A stretch of DNA of 64,000 nt from Octadecabacter ascidiaceicola. Lineage in GTDB: Bacteria > Pseudomonadota > Alphaproteobacteria > Rhodobacterales > Rhodobacteraceae. Of this stretch, positions 54,044-63,163 are shown piece by piece. The stretch spans positions 248,001 to 312,000 of the forward strand of contig NZ_FXYD01000002.1 of assembly GCF_900185015.1 (NCBI RefSeq), given 5' to 3'. A program made the translations under genes and the position numbers. The notes below the pieces were generated by a model. The model ran no database searches and was not told the DNA's origin. It saw only the letters and a list, made by a program, of their open reading frames with translations. The stretch's first letter is position 1; the number at the start of each line of letters is the position of its first letter.

Positions 54044-55417
54044 ATGGCTGATACCGTCGAAATGATTGAAGAAGACGAAGGTCTGCCCAAGAACCTTGTT
54101 GCTGCGGTTATTGACGCGGTCCAACTTGGGGATGCTGGCACCATTGATGCGCTTCTTGATCCGTTGCACCCAGCCGACATTGCCGACCTTTTTGAGCAGA
54201 TAGACGAACGTGACCGCGCGGCATTGTTGCACTTGCGAAAAGGCGGGATGGACGGGGATATCCTGTCTGAGCTCGGGGATGACCTTCGCGAGGAAGTCAT
54301 CAACGCACTTGAGCCGACTGAATTGGCCGAGGCCGTACGTGATCTGGAATCCGATGACGTTGTCGACCTCGTTGAAGACCTCGACGAAGAACATCAGTGG
54401 CAGGTTCTTGATGCTCTGGAGGCAGGGGATCGTGTCGCTGTCGAGAAAGCGCTGGCCTACCCGGAAGAATCCGCTGGTCGCCTTATGCAAGTCGAGGTCG
54501 TGTGCGCACCGTCACATTGGACCGTCGGCGAAGCGATTGATTACTTGCGTGCGTCTGACGATTTGCCAGAGCATTTCTATCATGTCATTCTTGTTGATCC
54601 TCGTGTGAAACCGGTGGGTTACGTGGCGCTAGGGCGTTTGCTTGGTACTTCACGTGACGTCCCACTCACCGAACTGATAGAAGAGAGCTTTCGAACTTTC
54701 CGCGTTGATCAAGATGAGGAAGACGTGGCTTATGCGTTCAACCAATATCACCTGATTTCCGCGCCCGTCGTTGACGAAGATGACAGGCTCGTCGGCGTTA
54801 TCACGATAGATGACGCGATGATTGTTCTGGACGATGAACACGACGAAGACATTCTGCGCCTTGCCGGTGTTGATGCTGAATCGAGCCTGACCGACAAGGT
54901 GATCGCCACCACCAAACGCCGCTTCCCGTGGTTGGCTGTGAACCTTGTGACCGCGATTTTCGCCTCTCTCGTGATCGCGATGTTCGAGGACACCATCGCA
55001 ACCCTCGTAGCGCTCGCCGTGTTGATGCCGATTGTGGCGTCCATGGGCGGAAATGCGGGTACACAGTCGCTGACGGTTGCCGTGCGTTCGATTGCCACCA
55101 AAGACCTTACAGGCGCGAACGTTTGGCGGGTTATCCGTCGTGAAGTTCTAGTGGGCCTCGTCAACGGTATGGTTTTTGCGATCGTTATGGGGTTAATTGG
55201 TTGGGTATGGTTTGGCCAACCGATGCTTGGCGTGGTGATCGCCTTGGCGATGGTGATAAACATGGTTGTCGCAGGGCTTGCGGGGACGGGAATTCCTGTC
55301 GTGCTTGAGAAAATGGGCGTCGATCCGGCGCTTGCCTCGGGCGCGTTTGTGACAACTGTTACGGATGTTGTTGGCTTTTTCGCCTTCCTCGGCCTCGCTG
55401 CGGTGATGCTCCTATGA
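54044..55417 (+). CDS. mgtE: Magnesium transporter MgtE
   Basis: 457 residues: an N-terminal acidic superhelix (about 15-130), two CBS domains (about 135-260), and five membrane helices in the C-terminal 180 residues, including PIVASMGGNAGTQSLTVAVRS with the conserved magnesium-site residues. It takes up Mg2+ and gates by sensing internal Mg2+. GGAGGGTC precedes the ATG. Stop overlaps the next gene by four bases (ATGA). Confidence 0.96.
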   Translation: MADTVEMIEEDEGLPKNLVAAVIDAVQLGDAGTIDALLDPLHPADIADLFEQIDERDRAALLHLRKGGMDGDILSELGDDLREEVINALEPTELAEAVRDLESDDVVDLVEDLDEEHQWQVLDALEAGDRVAVEKALAYPEESAGRLMQVEVVCAPSHWTVGEAIDYLRASDDLPEHFYHVILVDPRVKPVGYVALGRLLGTSRDVPLTELIEESFRTFRVDQDEEDVAYAFNQYHLISAPVVDEDDRLVGVITIDDAMIVLDDEHDEDILRLAGVDAESSLTDKVIATTKRRFPWLAVNLVTAIFASLVIAMFEDTIATLVALAVLMPIVASMGGNAGTQSLTVAVRSIATKDLTGANVWRVIRREVLVGLVNGMVFAIVMGLIGWVWFGQPMLGVVIALAMVINMVVAGLAGTGIPVVLEKMGVDPALASGAFVTTVTDVVGFFAFLGLAAVMLL

Positions 55418-55968
55418 CGCTTCAGGACCGCAAAGACGCAGCGCGTAAATCAGCCTTCGCAGCACGCAAGGCAGCCCACGAAGCGGGCATGGGGCACGCG
55501 GGCCATCTGTCTTCGGTTCTTGCGGGTTATCGCGGTGTGCCACTCGCGGGCTACGCACAAATGCGCACCGAAATAGACCCAACGCCTGTAATGGAAGAAG
55601 CCAGCGCACATGGCCCTGTGTGCCTTCCCGTTATTGAGGCCGCCGGCCACCCGTTGAAATTTCGCGCTTGGTCGCCGGATTGCACAATGATCGACGGCGC
55701 TTTCGGCGCGCGCATCCCTGAAAGCGGCGACTGGATCACCCCCGAGATCCTCATCGTGCCGCTTGTTGCCTTTTCACGCAGCGGTGGGCGGCTCGGCTAT
55801 GGCGGCGGCTTTTATGATCGAACTCTCGAAGGCCTGCGCGCAATCAAACCGACGCTGGCCATCGGCTTTGCCTATGCGGCGCAAGAAATCGACGATCTCC
55901 CGCTTGAACCCACCGATCAACCCCTCGACCTAATCGTCACCGAACAAGGCATCATCGAACCCTCTTAG
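55414..55968 (+). CDS. 5-formyltetrahydrofolate cyclo-ligase
   Basis: 184 residues. It converts 5-formyl-THF to 5,10-methenyl-THF with ATP. The family signature is clear in the C-terminal half: LGYGGGFYDRTLEGL, with the earlier CLPVIEAAGHPLKFRAW. Start is coupled to mgtE by ATGA, although the functions are unrelated. It is the shorter alphaproteobacterial type. The gene is followed by repeat family A copy 4. Confidence 0.94.
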   Translation: MTLQDRKDAARKSAFAARKAAHEAGMGHAGHLSSVLAGYRGVPLAGYAQMRTEIDPTPVMEEASAHGPVCLPVIEAAGHPLKFRAWSPDCTMIDGAFGARIPESGDWITPEILIVPLVAFSRSGGRLGYGGGFYDRTLEGLRAIKPTLAIGFAYAAQEIDDLPLEPTDQPLDLIVTEQGIIEPS

Positions 55969-56026
55969 CCTTGCTTTTGTTTTAAAAATATCCCGGGGGA
56001 GTCCCCAGGACGGGGGCTGGCCCCCA
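55969..56026 (-). repeat. Intergenic repeat family A, copy 4
   Basis: Nearly identical to copy 2, including the GGGGGCCAGCCCCC arm and the CCCGGGATATTTTTAAAACAAAAGCAAGG side. It starts at the base after the cyclo-ligase stop and points backwards toward it, unlike the other copies, which face a gene start. Confidence 0.85.
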
Positions 56027-56070
56027 TTCCGCCCTTGCAACACCTGCCTGCGCTTGGAATACCCATCTCC

Positions 56071-56886
56071 ATGAAAATACTCTTTCTTGGCGACGTCATG
56101 GGCCGCGCGGGCCGCACTGGAATTATCGAACGGCTTCCCAAGCTGCGCGAAGAATGGAAGCTCGATTTTGTTGTGGTGAACGGCGAAAACGCGTCCAACG
56201 GGGCAGGGCTGACAGCGATACACGCCAAGGCGCTGCTGGATGCGGGTGCAGATGTTCTGACCCTTGGCGATCATGCCTTTGATCAAAAGGATATGATGCA
56301 GTTTTGCGAGGCCGAACCGCGTATCATCCGTCCGCTGAACTACTCCAAAGCTTCACCAGGTAAGGGGTTTAGTGTGTTTGAAGCCACCCGCGGGCGTAAA
56401 GTCCTCGTGGCCCAAGTCCTCGGTCAGGTCTTTATGAAACGCGCGTTTGATGATCCGTTTTCCGCCATAGACACAGTGCTGAAAGCCCACCCGAGGGGCG
56501 GCAACGTACAGGCCAGTCTGATTGACGTGCATTGCGAAGCGACCTCAGAAAAGATGGCGATGGGCCATTATTGCGATGGGAGGGCGTCGATTGTTGTTGG
56601 CACCCACACCCATGTGCCGACGTCCGACACCATGATTTTACCGGGTGGTACGGCGTTTCAATCTGATGCGGGCATGTGCGGCGACTACAACTCGGTAATC
56701 GGTATGCAAAAGGAAGAACCCTTGCGCCGTTTCATCACCGGCATGCCCAAATCGCGCTTTGAACCCGCTAAGGGCGAGGCGACACTGTCCGGCCTTTACG
56801 TGGAAACCGATGATCGCAGTGGCAAGGCGACCCGCGTCGAACCCGTGCGCCAAGGCGGTCGGCTAAGTCAGCAAGGCCCGATGTGA
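56071..56886 (+). CDS. YmdB-family metallophosphoesterase (2',3'-cyclic nucleotide phosphodiesterase type)
   Basis: 271 residues. The metallophosphoesterase motifs run in order: FLGDVMGRAGR, NGENASNGAGL, LGDHAFDQ, DVHCEATSEK and GTHTHVPTSD. The family is that of B. subtilis YmdB, which hydrolyses cyclic nucleotides and influences motility and biofilm development. The open frame from 56035 is unlikely; ATG 56071 begins the family N-terminus (MKILFLGD). Confidence 0.93.
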   Translation: MKILFLGDVMGRAGRTGIIERLPKLREEWKLDFVVVNGENASNGAGLTAIHAKALLDAGADVLTLGDHAFDQKDMMQFCEAEPRIIRPLNYSKASPGKGFSVFEATRGRKVLVAQVLGQVFMKRAFDDPFSAIDTVLKAHPRGGNVQASLIDVHCEATSEKMAMGHYCDGRASIVVGTHTHVPTSDTMILPGGTAFQSDAGMCGDYNSVIGMQKEEPLRRFITGMPKSRFEPAKGEATLSGLYVETDDRSGKATRVEPVRQGGRLSQQGPM

Positions 56887-56944
56887 GGCTTGCGCCGCAC
56901 CGCGCAGCACGCGAAACTAGCGAAATCAAGGTGAAGGACGCGTG

Positions 56945-58726
56945 ATGATCGAGCTTTTCGGAATTTCGCAAACGGGGCAGGCGGTGCTAACACTGACCGT
57001 GGTCGCGATCATGTTTGTGCTGTTCTTGCGCGAAACCTATCCGACCGAAGTGGTGGCGTTGACTGGTGTGTCCTTGCTGCTGGCGTCCGGCGTGTTGCCT
57101 TACGAGGATGCGCTATCCGTACTGTCCAACCCCGCGCCGTGGACGATTGCGGCGATGTTTATCGTCATGGGGGCACTGGTGCGCACGGGCTCTTTGGACG
57201 CGCTTACGGCTTTGGCCGAACGCAATGCCAAAACCAGACCGGCCTTGGCGCTGGGCGCATTGATGGCGTTTGTGGTGCTGGCGTCGGCGATTGTATCGAA
57301 CACACCGGTTGTTGTTGTGATGATCCCGATCTTCGTGCAACTGGCTAAGTCAATGGGGCTGTCAGCGTCCAAGCTATTGATTCCGTTGTCTTACGGCGCG
57401 ATTTTGGGTGGTACGCTGACGTTGATCGGCACATCGACCAACCTGCTGGTTGACGGTGTTGCCCGCGCCGAAGGGCTTGAACCGTTCACGATTTTTGAGG
57501 TCACGCCTTTGGGAATCGTGCTGGTTATCTGGGGCATGATATACCTTGGCGTTATCGCGCCAAAGCTGCTGCCTGATCGCGATAGTATGGCGAACCTTCT
57601 CTCGGATCGCTCAAAGATGCGCTTCTTCACCGAGGCGGTTATCCCACCGGAATCCAACCTGATTGGCCGTGAAGTGACCGGCGTTCAACTGTTCAAACGC
57701 GAAGGCGTTCGACTTGTCGATGTCATTCGCGGCGATACGTCTTTGCGGCGCAATATGGCGGGGGTTGAACTGGCTGTGGGCGACCGCGTTGTGTTGCGCA
57801 CGGCTATGACCGAGTTGCTGTCCTTGCAGGCGACTAAGGAACTCAAACGCGTTGACCAAGTGTCCGCCGTTGAGTCCCAAACGGTTGAAGTTCTCATCAC
57901 ACCGGGTTGTAAAATGATCGGCCGAACGCTGGGCGCTCTGCGCCTTCGTCGCCGCTACGGTGTGTATGTTTTGGCCGTGCATCGGCGCAATCAGAACATT
58001 GGCCGTCAGCTGGATGAATTGGTCGTGCGGGTTGGGGACACTTTGCTGCTGGAAGGGTCTGCTGAAGACATCCAACGCCTCGCCTCTGAAATGGACATGG
58101 TTGACGTCTCGCACCCGTCCGCGCGTGCCTATCGCCGCGCGCAAGCGCCTATCGCATTGCTGGCTTTGGTGATGATTGTTGGCCTTGCTGCGTTTGGCGT
58201 TGCTCCGATTTTCTTGCTTAGCATTCTTGCTGTGGCAATTGTTTTGATCACCCGCTGTATCGACGCGGAAGAGGCGTTCAGCTTTGTCGATGGGCGTTTG
58301 CTCACGTTGATTTTTTCGATGCTCGCGGTGGGAGCGGCATTGCAAGCGTCAGGCGCGGTGGCGTTGATCGTGAAGGGCGTAGCGCCGGGGTTGGCGATGT
58401 TGCCGCCGTTCCTGATTATTTGGGCGATTTATTTACTGACATCCGTGTTGACCGAAATGGTCAGCAACAACGCGGTCGCGGTTGTTGTGACGCCAATTGC
58501 AATTGGGCTCGCGCTGGAACTAGGGTATGATCCGCGCCCCTTGGTGGTGGCTGTTATGGTTGCCGCATCTGCGAGCTTTGCCACGCCAATCGGGTATCAG
58601 ACCAACACGTTGGTTTACGGTCCGGGCGGGTACAAGTTTAGCGACTTCCTAAAGGTTGGTGTGCCGCTGAACCTTAGCATCGGAATACTGGCGTCTGCGG
58701 TGATCCCATACATCTGGCCGTTGTAA
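56945..58726 (+). CDS. DASS/SLC13-family transporter with two RCK_C (TrkA-C) domains
   Basis: About 593 residues from ATG 56945, or GTG 56942 just before it; AAGGAC lies upstream of both. The layout is membrane helices (about 10-200), two TrkA-C domains (about 215-390), then more helices with the second repeat (MVSNNAVAVVVTPIA near 505). Related proteins carry sulfate, thiosulfate or dicarboxylates with Na+. The conserved SNTPVVVVMIPI and TSTNLLVDG segments are the substrate/ion-binding hairpins. It faces a paralogue across a 10-bp gap. Confidence 0.92.
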   Translation: MIELFGISQTGQAVLTLTVVAIMFVLFLRETYPTEVVALTGVSLLLASGVLPYEDALSVLSNPAPWTIAAMFIVMGALVRTGSLDALTALAERNAKTRPALALGALMAFVVLASAIVSNTPVVVVMIPIFVQLAKSMGLSASKLLIPLSYGAILGGTLTLIGTSTNLLVDGVARAEGLEPFTIFEVTPLGIVLVIWGMIYLGVIAPKLLPDRDSMANLLSDRSKMRFFTEAVIPPESNLIGREVTGVQLFKREGVRLVDVIRGDTSLRRNMAGVELAVGDRVVLRTAMTELLSLQATKELKRVDQVSAVESQTVEVLITPGCKMIGRTLGALRLRRRYGVYVLAVHRRNQNIGRQLDELVVRVGDTLLLEGSAEDIQRLASEMDMVDVSHPSARAYRRAQAPIALLALVMIVGLAAFGVAPIFLLSILAVAIVLITRCIDAEEAFSFVDGRLLTLIFSMLAVGAALQASGAVALIVKGVAPGLAMLPPFLIIWAIYLLTSVLTEMVSNNAVAVVVTPIAIGLALELGYDPRPLVVAVMVAASASFATPIGYQTNTLVYGPGGYKFSDFLKVGVPLNLSIGILASAVIPYIWPL

Positions 58727-58736
58727 CGGGCGCCAC

Positions 58737-60512
58737 CTAGAGGGGCCAGAAGACCAAGATTGCAGGAATGGACACGGCAACCACGAGAATTTCGAGCGGC
58801 AGCCCCATGCGCCAGTAATCGCCAAACGAGTACCCACCGGGGCCAAGGATCAGCGTGTTGTTCTTATGGCCAATCGGCGTGAGGTAGGCACTGGACGCAG
58901 CGACTGCGACTGCCATTAAGAACGGATCAGGCGACACATTCAACGACTGCGCCATCTGGATAGCGATAGGGGCCGCGACGATGGTTGTCGCGGTGTTGTT
59001 CAGCACGTCTGACAGGGTCATGGTGACAACCATAAGGATCGTTAGGATCATCCACGGGGCGAGGCCACTGGTTAGGCTTACGAGCGAGCCTGAGATAAGT
59101 TCGGTGCCGCCAGAAGTTTCCAATGCCGCCCCCAACGGGATCATTGAGCCGAGGAGCACGACGACGGGCCATTCGATGTGGGTATAAAGTTCTGAGATCG
59201 GGACGATTTTCGCTAAGACATAGGCCACAACGACAAGGCCGAGGGCGATGGGTAGGTAAATCAAACCAAAGCTCGCCAAGGCGACGGCACCGGCGAACAG
59301 ACCAATCGCAAGCCAGACCTTAGAGTTCGCAGTCACGGCAACGCCGCGATCCGCCAGCGGCAAACAGCCAAGCCATTCGGTCACGTCATTTGCGGAGTCT
59401 TGTGGGGCGAGCAGCAACAGGATGTCGCCCGCCTCAATAACGGTTTTGCGCATCTGGGATTTTACGGACGTCCCTTTGCGCGACAGGCCCATCAAGACGG
59501 TGCGCTGGCGCCATGCCAAGCCGATGGCTTCAGCTGTTTTACCCGTGATGCGCGATGTTTCGGTTGCGACCACTTCAATCTTCACAAGGCCGTCGGTCGC
59601 CGCGAGAAGTTCTTCGCGTTTGGTGTCCGAGAAATCTAGGTTCAGAGCAGCGCGAAACTCGTCCAGTGCTTCGGGAACAGCTTCCATAACCAGCACGTCG
59701 CCCGCGATCAGTTTGGTGTTCTTGGCGGTTCCGTAGCGTCGCTTGCCATCGCGTATCAAGCCAAGGATCGCGACATCGTTTTTTTCCGCAATATCATAGA
59801 GTTCCGAGAGGCGTTTGTCGATGTGTTTGCTTTTCTCAGGGACGGTCAGCTCTGCAAGGTAGTCGGTGTAACTGTCCAGCGTGGCGCCTGTTGCCTTGCC
59901 TTCGCGGGTCGGGATTAGGCGCCAACCGATAAAGGCGACAAAGATAAGTCCGGCAATGGCGGTGATGCCGCCGACAGGGGCGAAGTCGAACATCTTGAAG
60001 GGTTCGCCCAAGGTGTCTTCGCGGATGGAGGCGATGATGATGTTGGGGGGCGTGCCGATAAGGGTTGCCATGCCGCCAAGTATTGTCGCGAAGCTGAGGG
60101 GCATGAGCGACAGGCCCGGATCGCGGCCTGCTTTGCGGGCGGTTTGGATGTCGACTGGCATCAGCAGCGCAAGGGCCGCGACGTTGTTCATGAAGGCTGA
60201 CAACAGCCCACCAATCGCGCCCATGATAGCGATATGTGCGCCCAGTTTGCGCGAGGCATCCACCAGTGTTCGGGTGATCAGATAGACGGCCCCAGAGCGT
60301 ACCAAGCCGGCGGATACCACCAGCACAAGTGCAACGATAATGGTCGCAGGATGACCAAAGCCGGAGAACGCGTCCTTGGTTGGGACGGCACCTAAGACCA
60401 CGCCAATCATAAGGGCGGTGAAGGCCACAAGGTCATATCGGAAACGGCCCCAAAGGAGCATGCCGAAAACGGCGGTGAAGAGCGAGAAGAGGACTATTTG
60501 ATCTGTTGTCAT
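58737..60512 (-). CDS. DASS/SLC13-family transporter with two RCK_C domains, paralogue
   Basis: 591 residues from ATG 60512; the open frame to 60707 is rejected since it lacks support. It has the same architecture as its neighbour: membrane part, two TrkA-C domains in the middle, then the second membrane repeat (DVLNNTATTIVAAPIAI). Binding-site hairpins are FMNNVAALALLMPV and GTPPNIIIAS. Similar anion substrates are likely. Its stop is 10 bp from that of the paralogue at 56945-58726, tail to tail. Confidence 0.92.
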   Translation of the reverse strand: MTTDQIVLFSLFTAVFGMLLWGRFRYDLVAFTALMIGVVLGAVPTKDAFSGFGHPATIIVALVLVVSAGLVRSGAVYLITRTLVDASRKLGAHIAIMGAIGGLLSAFMNNVAALALLMPVDIQTARKAGRDPGLSLMPLSFATILGGMATLIGTPPNIIIASIREDTLGEPFKMFDFAPVGGITAIAGLIFVAFIGWRLIPTREGKATGATLDSYTDYLAELTVPEKSKHIDKRLSELYDIAEKNDVAILGLIRDGKRRYGTAKNTKLIAGDVLVMEAVPEALDEFRAALNLDFSDTKREELLAATDGLVKIEVVATETSRITGKTAEAIGLAWRQRTVLMGLSRKGTSVKSQMRKTVIEAGDILLLLAPQDSANDVTEWLGCLPLADRGVAVTANSKVWLAIGLFAGAVALASFGLIYLPIALGLVVVAYVLAKIVPISELYTHIEWPVVVLLGSMIPLGAALETSGGTELISGSLVSLTSGLAPWMILTILMVVTMTLSDVLNNTATTIVAAPIAIQMAQSLNVSPDPFLMAVAVAASSAYLTPIGHKNNTLILGPGGYSFGDYWRMGLPLEILVVAVSIPAILVFWPL

Positions 60513-60691
60513 GGTGCAGGTGTAGCGCGTGCGGCGGGGCGCGAAAACCGCGTTTTTGTGCGTATGGAATGCATATGGGAACGGTATGGGTTTGATATGG
60601 GTCGCGCGCCATACGCATGGGATTGCGGGCCAGCGGGTGTCTGCCCTATAGAGGGCGGCGAAAAGACAATTGATTGAACGGGAGACGTCGC

Positions 60692-61447
60692 ATGGCAGGC
60701 CACTCAAAATGGGCGAATATTCAGCACCGCAAAGGGCGTCAGGATAAGATCCGCGGCAAACTGTTTTCCAAGCTTTCCAAAGAGATCACGATTGCCGCCA
60801 AAATGGGCGATCCGGATGTGGACAACAACCCGCGTCTGCGTATGGCCGTGAAAGAGGCCAAGAGCCTGTCGATGCCAAAGGACAACATTGACCGCGCCAT
60901 TAAGAAGGCGATTGGTGGCGACGCAGAGAACTACGATGAAATCCGCTATGAGGGCTACGGCCCAGGCGGTGTTGCTGTGATCGTTGAAGCGATGACAGAC
61001 AACAAGAACCGCACGGCATCCACTGTGCGATCCACGTTTTCCAAAGCGGGCGGCAACTTGGGCGAGACCGGTTCGGTTGGGTTCATGTTCGACCGTAAAG
61101 GCGAAGTTGTTTATCCGGCATCCGTGGGCGATGCGGATACAGTGATGATGGCGGCCATCGAAGCGGGCGCGGAAGATGTGCAAAGCGACGATGAGAACCA
61201 CGTGATTTTGTGTGCCGACACGGACTTGAATGATGTTTCAACGGCGCTTGAAGCTGATTTGGGCGAATCTGAATCGACGAAACTGATTTGGCAGCCAAAC
61301 ATCACGTCCGACCTTGATCTTGAGGGCGTTGAAAAGCTGATGCGTTTGGTTGATGCGCTTGAGGATGACGATGACATCCAGAAAGTGACCACCAACATGG
61401 ATGCATCCGACGAAGTTATGCAGGCCTACGCCGCAAGCGAGGGCTGA
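60692..61447 (+). CDS. YebC/PmpR-family regulatory protein
   Basis: 251 residues, beginning with the invariant [15 protein letters not shown] and carrying all three YebC domains. Members act as transcriptional regulators or, as recently shown for some, as translation factors that relieve ribosome stalling at proline runs. ATG 60692 has GGGAG eight bases upstream; the open frame from 60674 is rejected. Its acidic C-terminal ridge ([10 protein letters not shown]) is typical. Confidence 0.95.
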   Translation: MAGHSKWANIQHRKGRQDKIRGKLFSKLSKEITIAAKMGDPDVDNNPRLRMAVKEAKSLSMPKDNIDRAIKKAIGGDAENYDEIRYEGYGPGGVAVIVEAMTDNKNRTASTVRSTFSKAGGNLGETGSVGFMFDRKGEVVYPASVGDADTVMMAAIEAGAEDVQSDDENHVILCADTDLNDVSTALEADLGESESTKLIWQPNITSDLDLEGVEKLMRLVDALEDDDDIQKVTTNMDASDEVMQAYAASEG

Positions 61448-61537
61448 TCTGATTGGAGCCGCTGTCGCGGCTGCAGGATTATTGGGTTGCTTGGTTGCTG
61501 TGAGCCAATCGCGGTTGAAGAGTTCCCCGCTGATAGG

Positions 61538-61580
61538 TGCGCCTCCGGCGGGGATATTTATGAAACAAAAGCAAGGTTGA
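61538..61580 (+). repeat. Intergenic repeat family A, copy 5 (short)
   Basis: Only the A/T-rich half is well preserved: GGGGATATTTATGAAACAAA then AGCAAGGTTGAAG, with a reduced GC arm (GCGCCTCCGGCGG). It ends ten bases before the LysE-family start and may carry that gene's ribosome site (GCAAGG). Confidence 0.75.
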
Positions 61581-61589
61581 AGATCCGAA

Positions 61590-62195
61590 ATGCTCACGGC
61601 GTATTTAAACGGTTTTGGTGTTTCGATCACTTTAATCATGGCGATTGGTGCGCAGAATGCGTTTTTGCTGAAGCAAGGGTTGCGGCGTGAACATGTGTTG
61701 CCGTTGGTTTTGGTTTGCGCGTTTTCAGATGCGATGCTGATGACGGTTGGGGTGTTTGGGTTCACCGCTTTGACCGACGTTTTGCCAGCCCTTGCCCCTG
61801 TGATGTTGTGGTTGGGGGCTGCGTTTCTATTCGTTTATGGCGCGTTCAGTTTTTGGCGGGCTTGGAAAGGCGGGGCTGCGCTTGATCCGGCGAGCGGTTC
61901 TGCGACATCGCTAAAGGCGGCCGTGTTGTTTTGCCTCGCGATTACTTATTTGAACCCGCATGTTTATTTGGACACGGTGTTGCTGGTTGGGTCCATCGCG
62001 ACGCGTTTTGAAGGTGTGGAAGTTGCGTTTTGGGCAGGGGCGGTGACGTCTTCCTTCGTGTTCTTTTTCAGCCTCGGATATGGCGCGCGCCTGTTGGCGC
62101 CCGTGATGGCGAAGCCCGGTTCGTGGCGGGTTTTGGAGTTCTTAATCGGCTGCGTGATGTGGGCTATCGCTTTGGGCTTGATCTTCAAGGGTTAG
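61590..62195 (+). CDS. LysE/ArgO-family amino-acid exporter
   Basis: 201 residues with six transmembrane helices and the LysE motif GAQNAFLLKQGLRREHV near the N-terminus, as in ArgO (arginine export). The second half has ITYLNPHVYLDT, which is characteristic of this group. It probably exports arginine or lysine. The stop lies 18 bp before the start of the DMT gene. Confidence 0.93.
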   Translation: MLTAYLNGFGVSITLIMAIGAQNAFLLKQGLRREHVLPLVLVCAFSDAMLMTVGVFGFTALTDVLPALAPVMLWLGAAFLFVYGAFSFWRAWKGGAALDPASGSATSLKAAVLFCLAITYLNPHVYLDTVLLVGSIATRFEGVEVAFWAGAVTSSFVFFFSLGYGARLLAPVMAKPGSWRVLEFLIGCVMWAIALGLIFKG

Positions 62196-62212
62196 GGGCG
62201 TTTGGTGCGCCT

Positions 62213-63109
62213 ATGGCCGCACAAGATCGCCCCCTTATCGGAATGTTCTGGATGGTCCTGACGGGCCTGAATTTCGTGGCTGTGACTGCGATGGTGAAGC
62301 ATGTCGGGTCTGACGTTCCGGCCGCGCAGGGGGCGTTTTTGCGGTACCTTCTGGGTCTTGTGTTCCTTATCCCGATGGTGCGCCCGATTTTGGCGGCGCA
62401 TCTGACGCGCCGACAATTGAAGCTGTTTGCGGGGCGCGGGGTGGTGCATACGATTGCTGTGATCCTTTGGTTTTATGCCATGGCCCGCATCCCGATCGCG
62501 GATGTGACGGCGATGAATTATCTGTCGCCTGTGTATGTTACACTGGGCGCTGCGTTGTTGTTGAAGGAGCCCTTGCCCCCGCGTCGTTTGGCGGCTGTGA
62601 TCATGGCGCTGGTGGGGGCGGTTATCATTTTGCGCCCCGGTTTTCGTGAGATTGACCCAGGCCATGTTGCGATGCTTGGGACAGCGTTAATGTTTGCGGC
62701 GGGCTACCTGATTGCCAAGCAGCTGAGTGGCGAAGTCAGCGCTGCGGTGGTTGTAGGCATGTTGTCGATTGCGGTGACCATTGGTCTTGCGCCGTTTGCT
62801 TGGGTGGTTTGGATTCCTGTTAGCTGGGCGGACGTTGGTTGGCTGTTTCTTGTGGCGTGCTTTGCTACAGCGGGTCATTATTCAATGACACTGGCGTTTG
62901 CTTCGGCACCGTTGACGGTCACCCAACCGGTCACGTTCTTACAGCTGATTTGGGCCGTATTGCTTGGGGCGTTGGTCTTTGGCGAACCGGTGGATGGTTG
63001 GGTCGTGTTTGGCGGCGCGGTTATCATGGCATCGATTAGCTTTATCACATGGCGCGAAGCCGCGGCGAAGCGACGTATTACCCCTACGGCACACCAGACC
63101 AAAGGTTAG
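62213..63109 (+). CDS. EamA/DMT-family transporter
   Basis: 298 residues with ten transmembrane helices and two EamA repeats. The ends of the repeats read NYLSPVYVTLGAALLLKEP and TFLQLIWAVLLGALVFGEPVDGWVVFGG, the usual family signature. Substrate unknown. ATG 62213 is chosen; the open frame back to 62030 overlaps LysE and is rejected. It likely shares a transcript with the LysE gene. Confidence 0.92.
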   Translation: MAAQDRPLIGMFWMVLTGLNFVAVTAMVKHVGSDVPAAQGAFLRYLLGLVFLIPMVRPILAAHLTRRQLKLFAGRGVVHTIAVILWFYAMARIPIADVTAMNYLSPVYVTLGAALLLKEPLPPRRLAAVIMALVGAVIILRPGFREIDPGHVAMLGTALMFAAGYLIAKQLSGEVSAAVVVGMLSIAVTIGLAPFAWVVWIPVSWADVGWLFLVACFATAGHYSMTLAFASAPLTVTQPVTFLQLIWAVLLGALVFGEPVDGWVVFGGAVIMASISFITWREAAAKRRITPTAHQTKG

Positions 63110-63163
63110 TTTCGTTCGCTAACCCCCCTCGACTCTTGGGACAACAGACCCAATATAGCGAGC

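Noticed and set aside
55380-55420. 6S RNA next to the 5-formyl-THF cyclo-ligase gene, as in enterobacteria
   Set aside because: mgtE and the cyclo-ligase gene overlap by four bases, leaving no room for ssrS.
62030-62212. N-terminal extension of the DMT transporter by 61 codons
   Set aside because: It overlaps the LysE gene in another frame, and the membrane protein begins naturally at ATG 62213.
63104-63125. GGTTAG/CTAACC hairpin after the DMT gene as a terminator
   Set aside because: The stem is only six pairs, overlaps the stop codon and lacks a T-run, so I could not separate it from chance.
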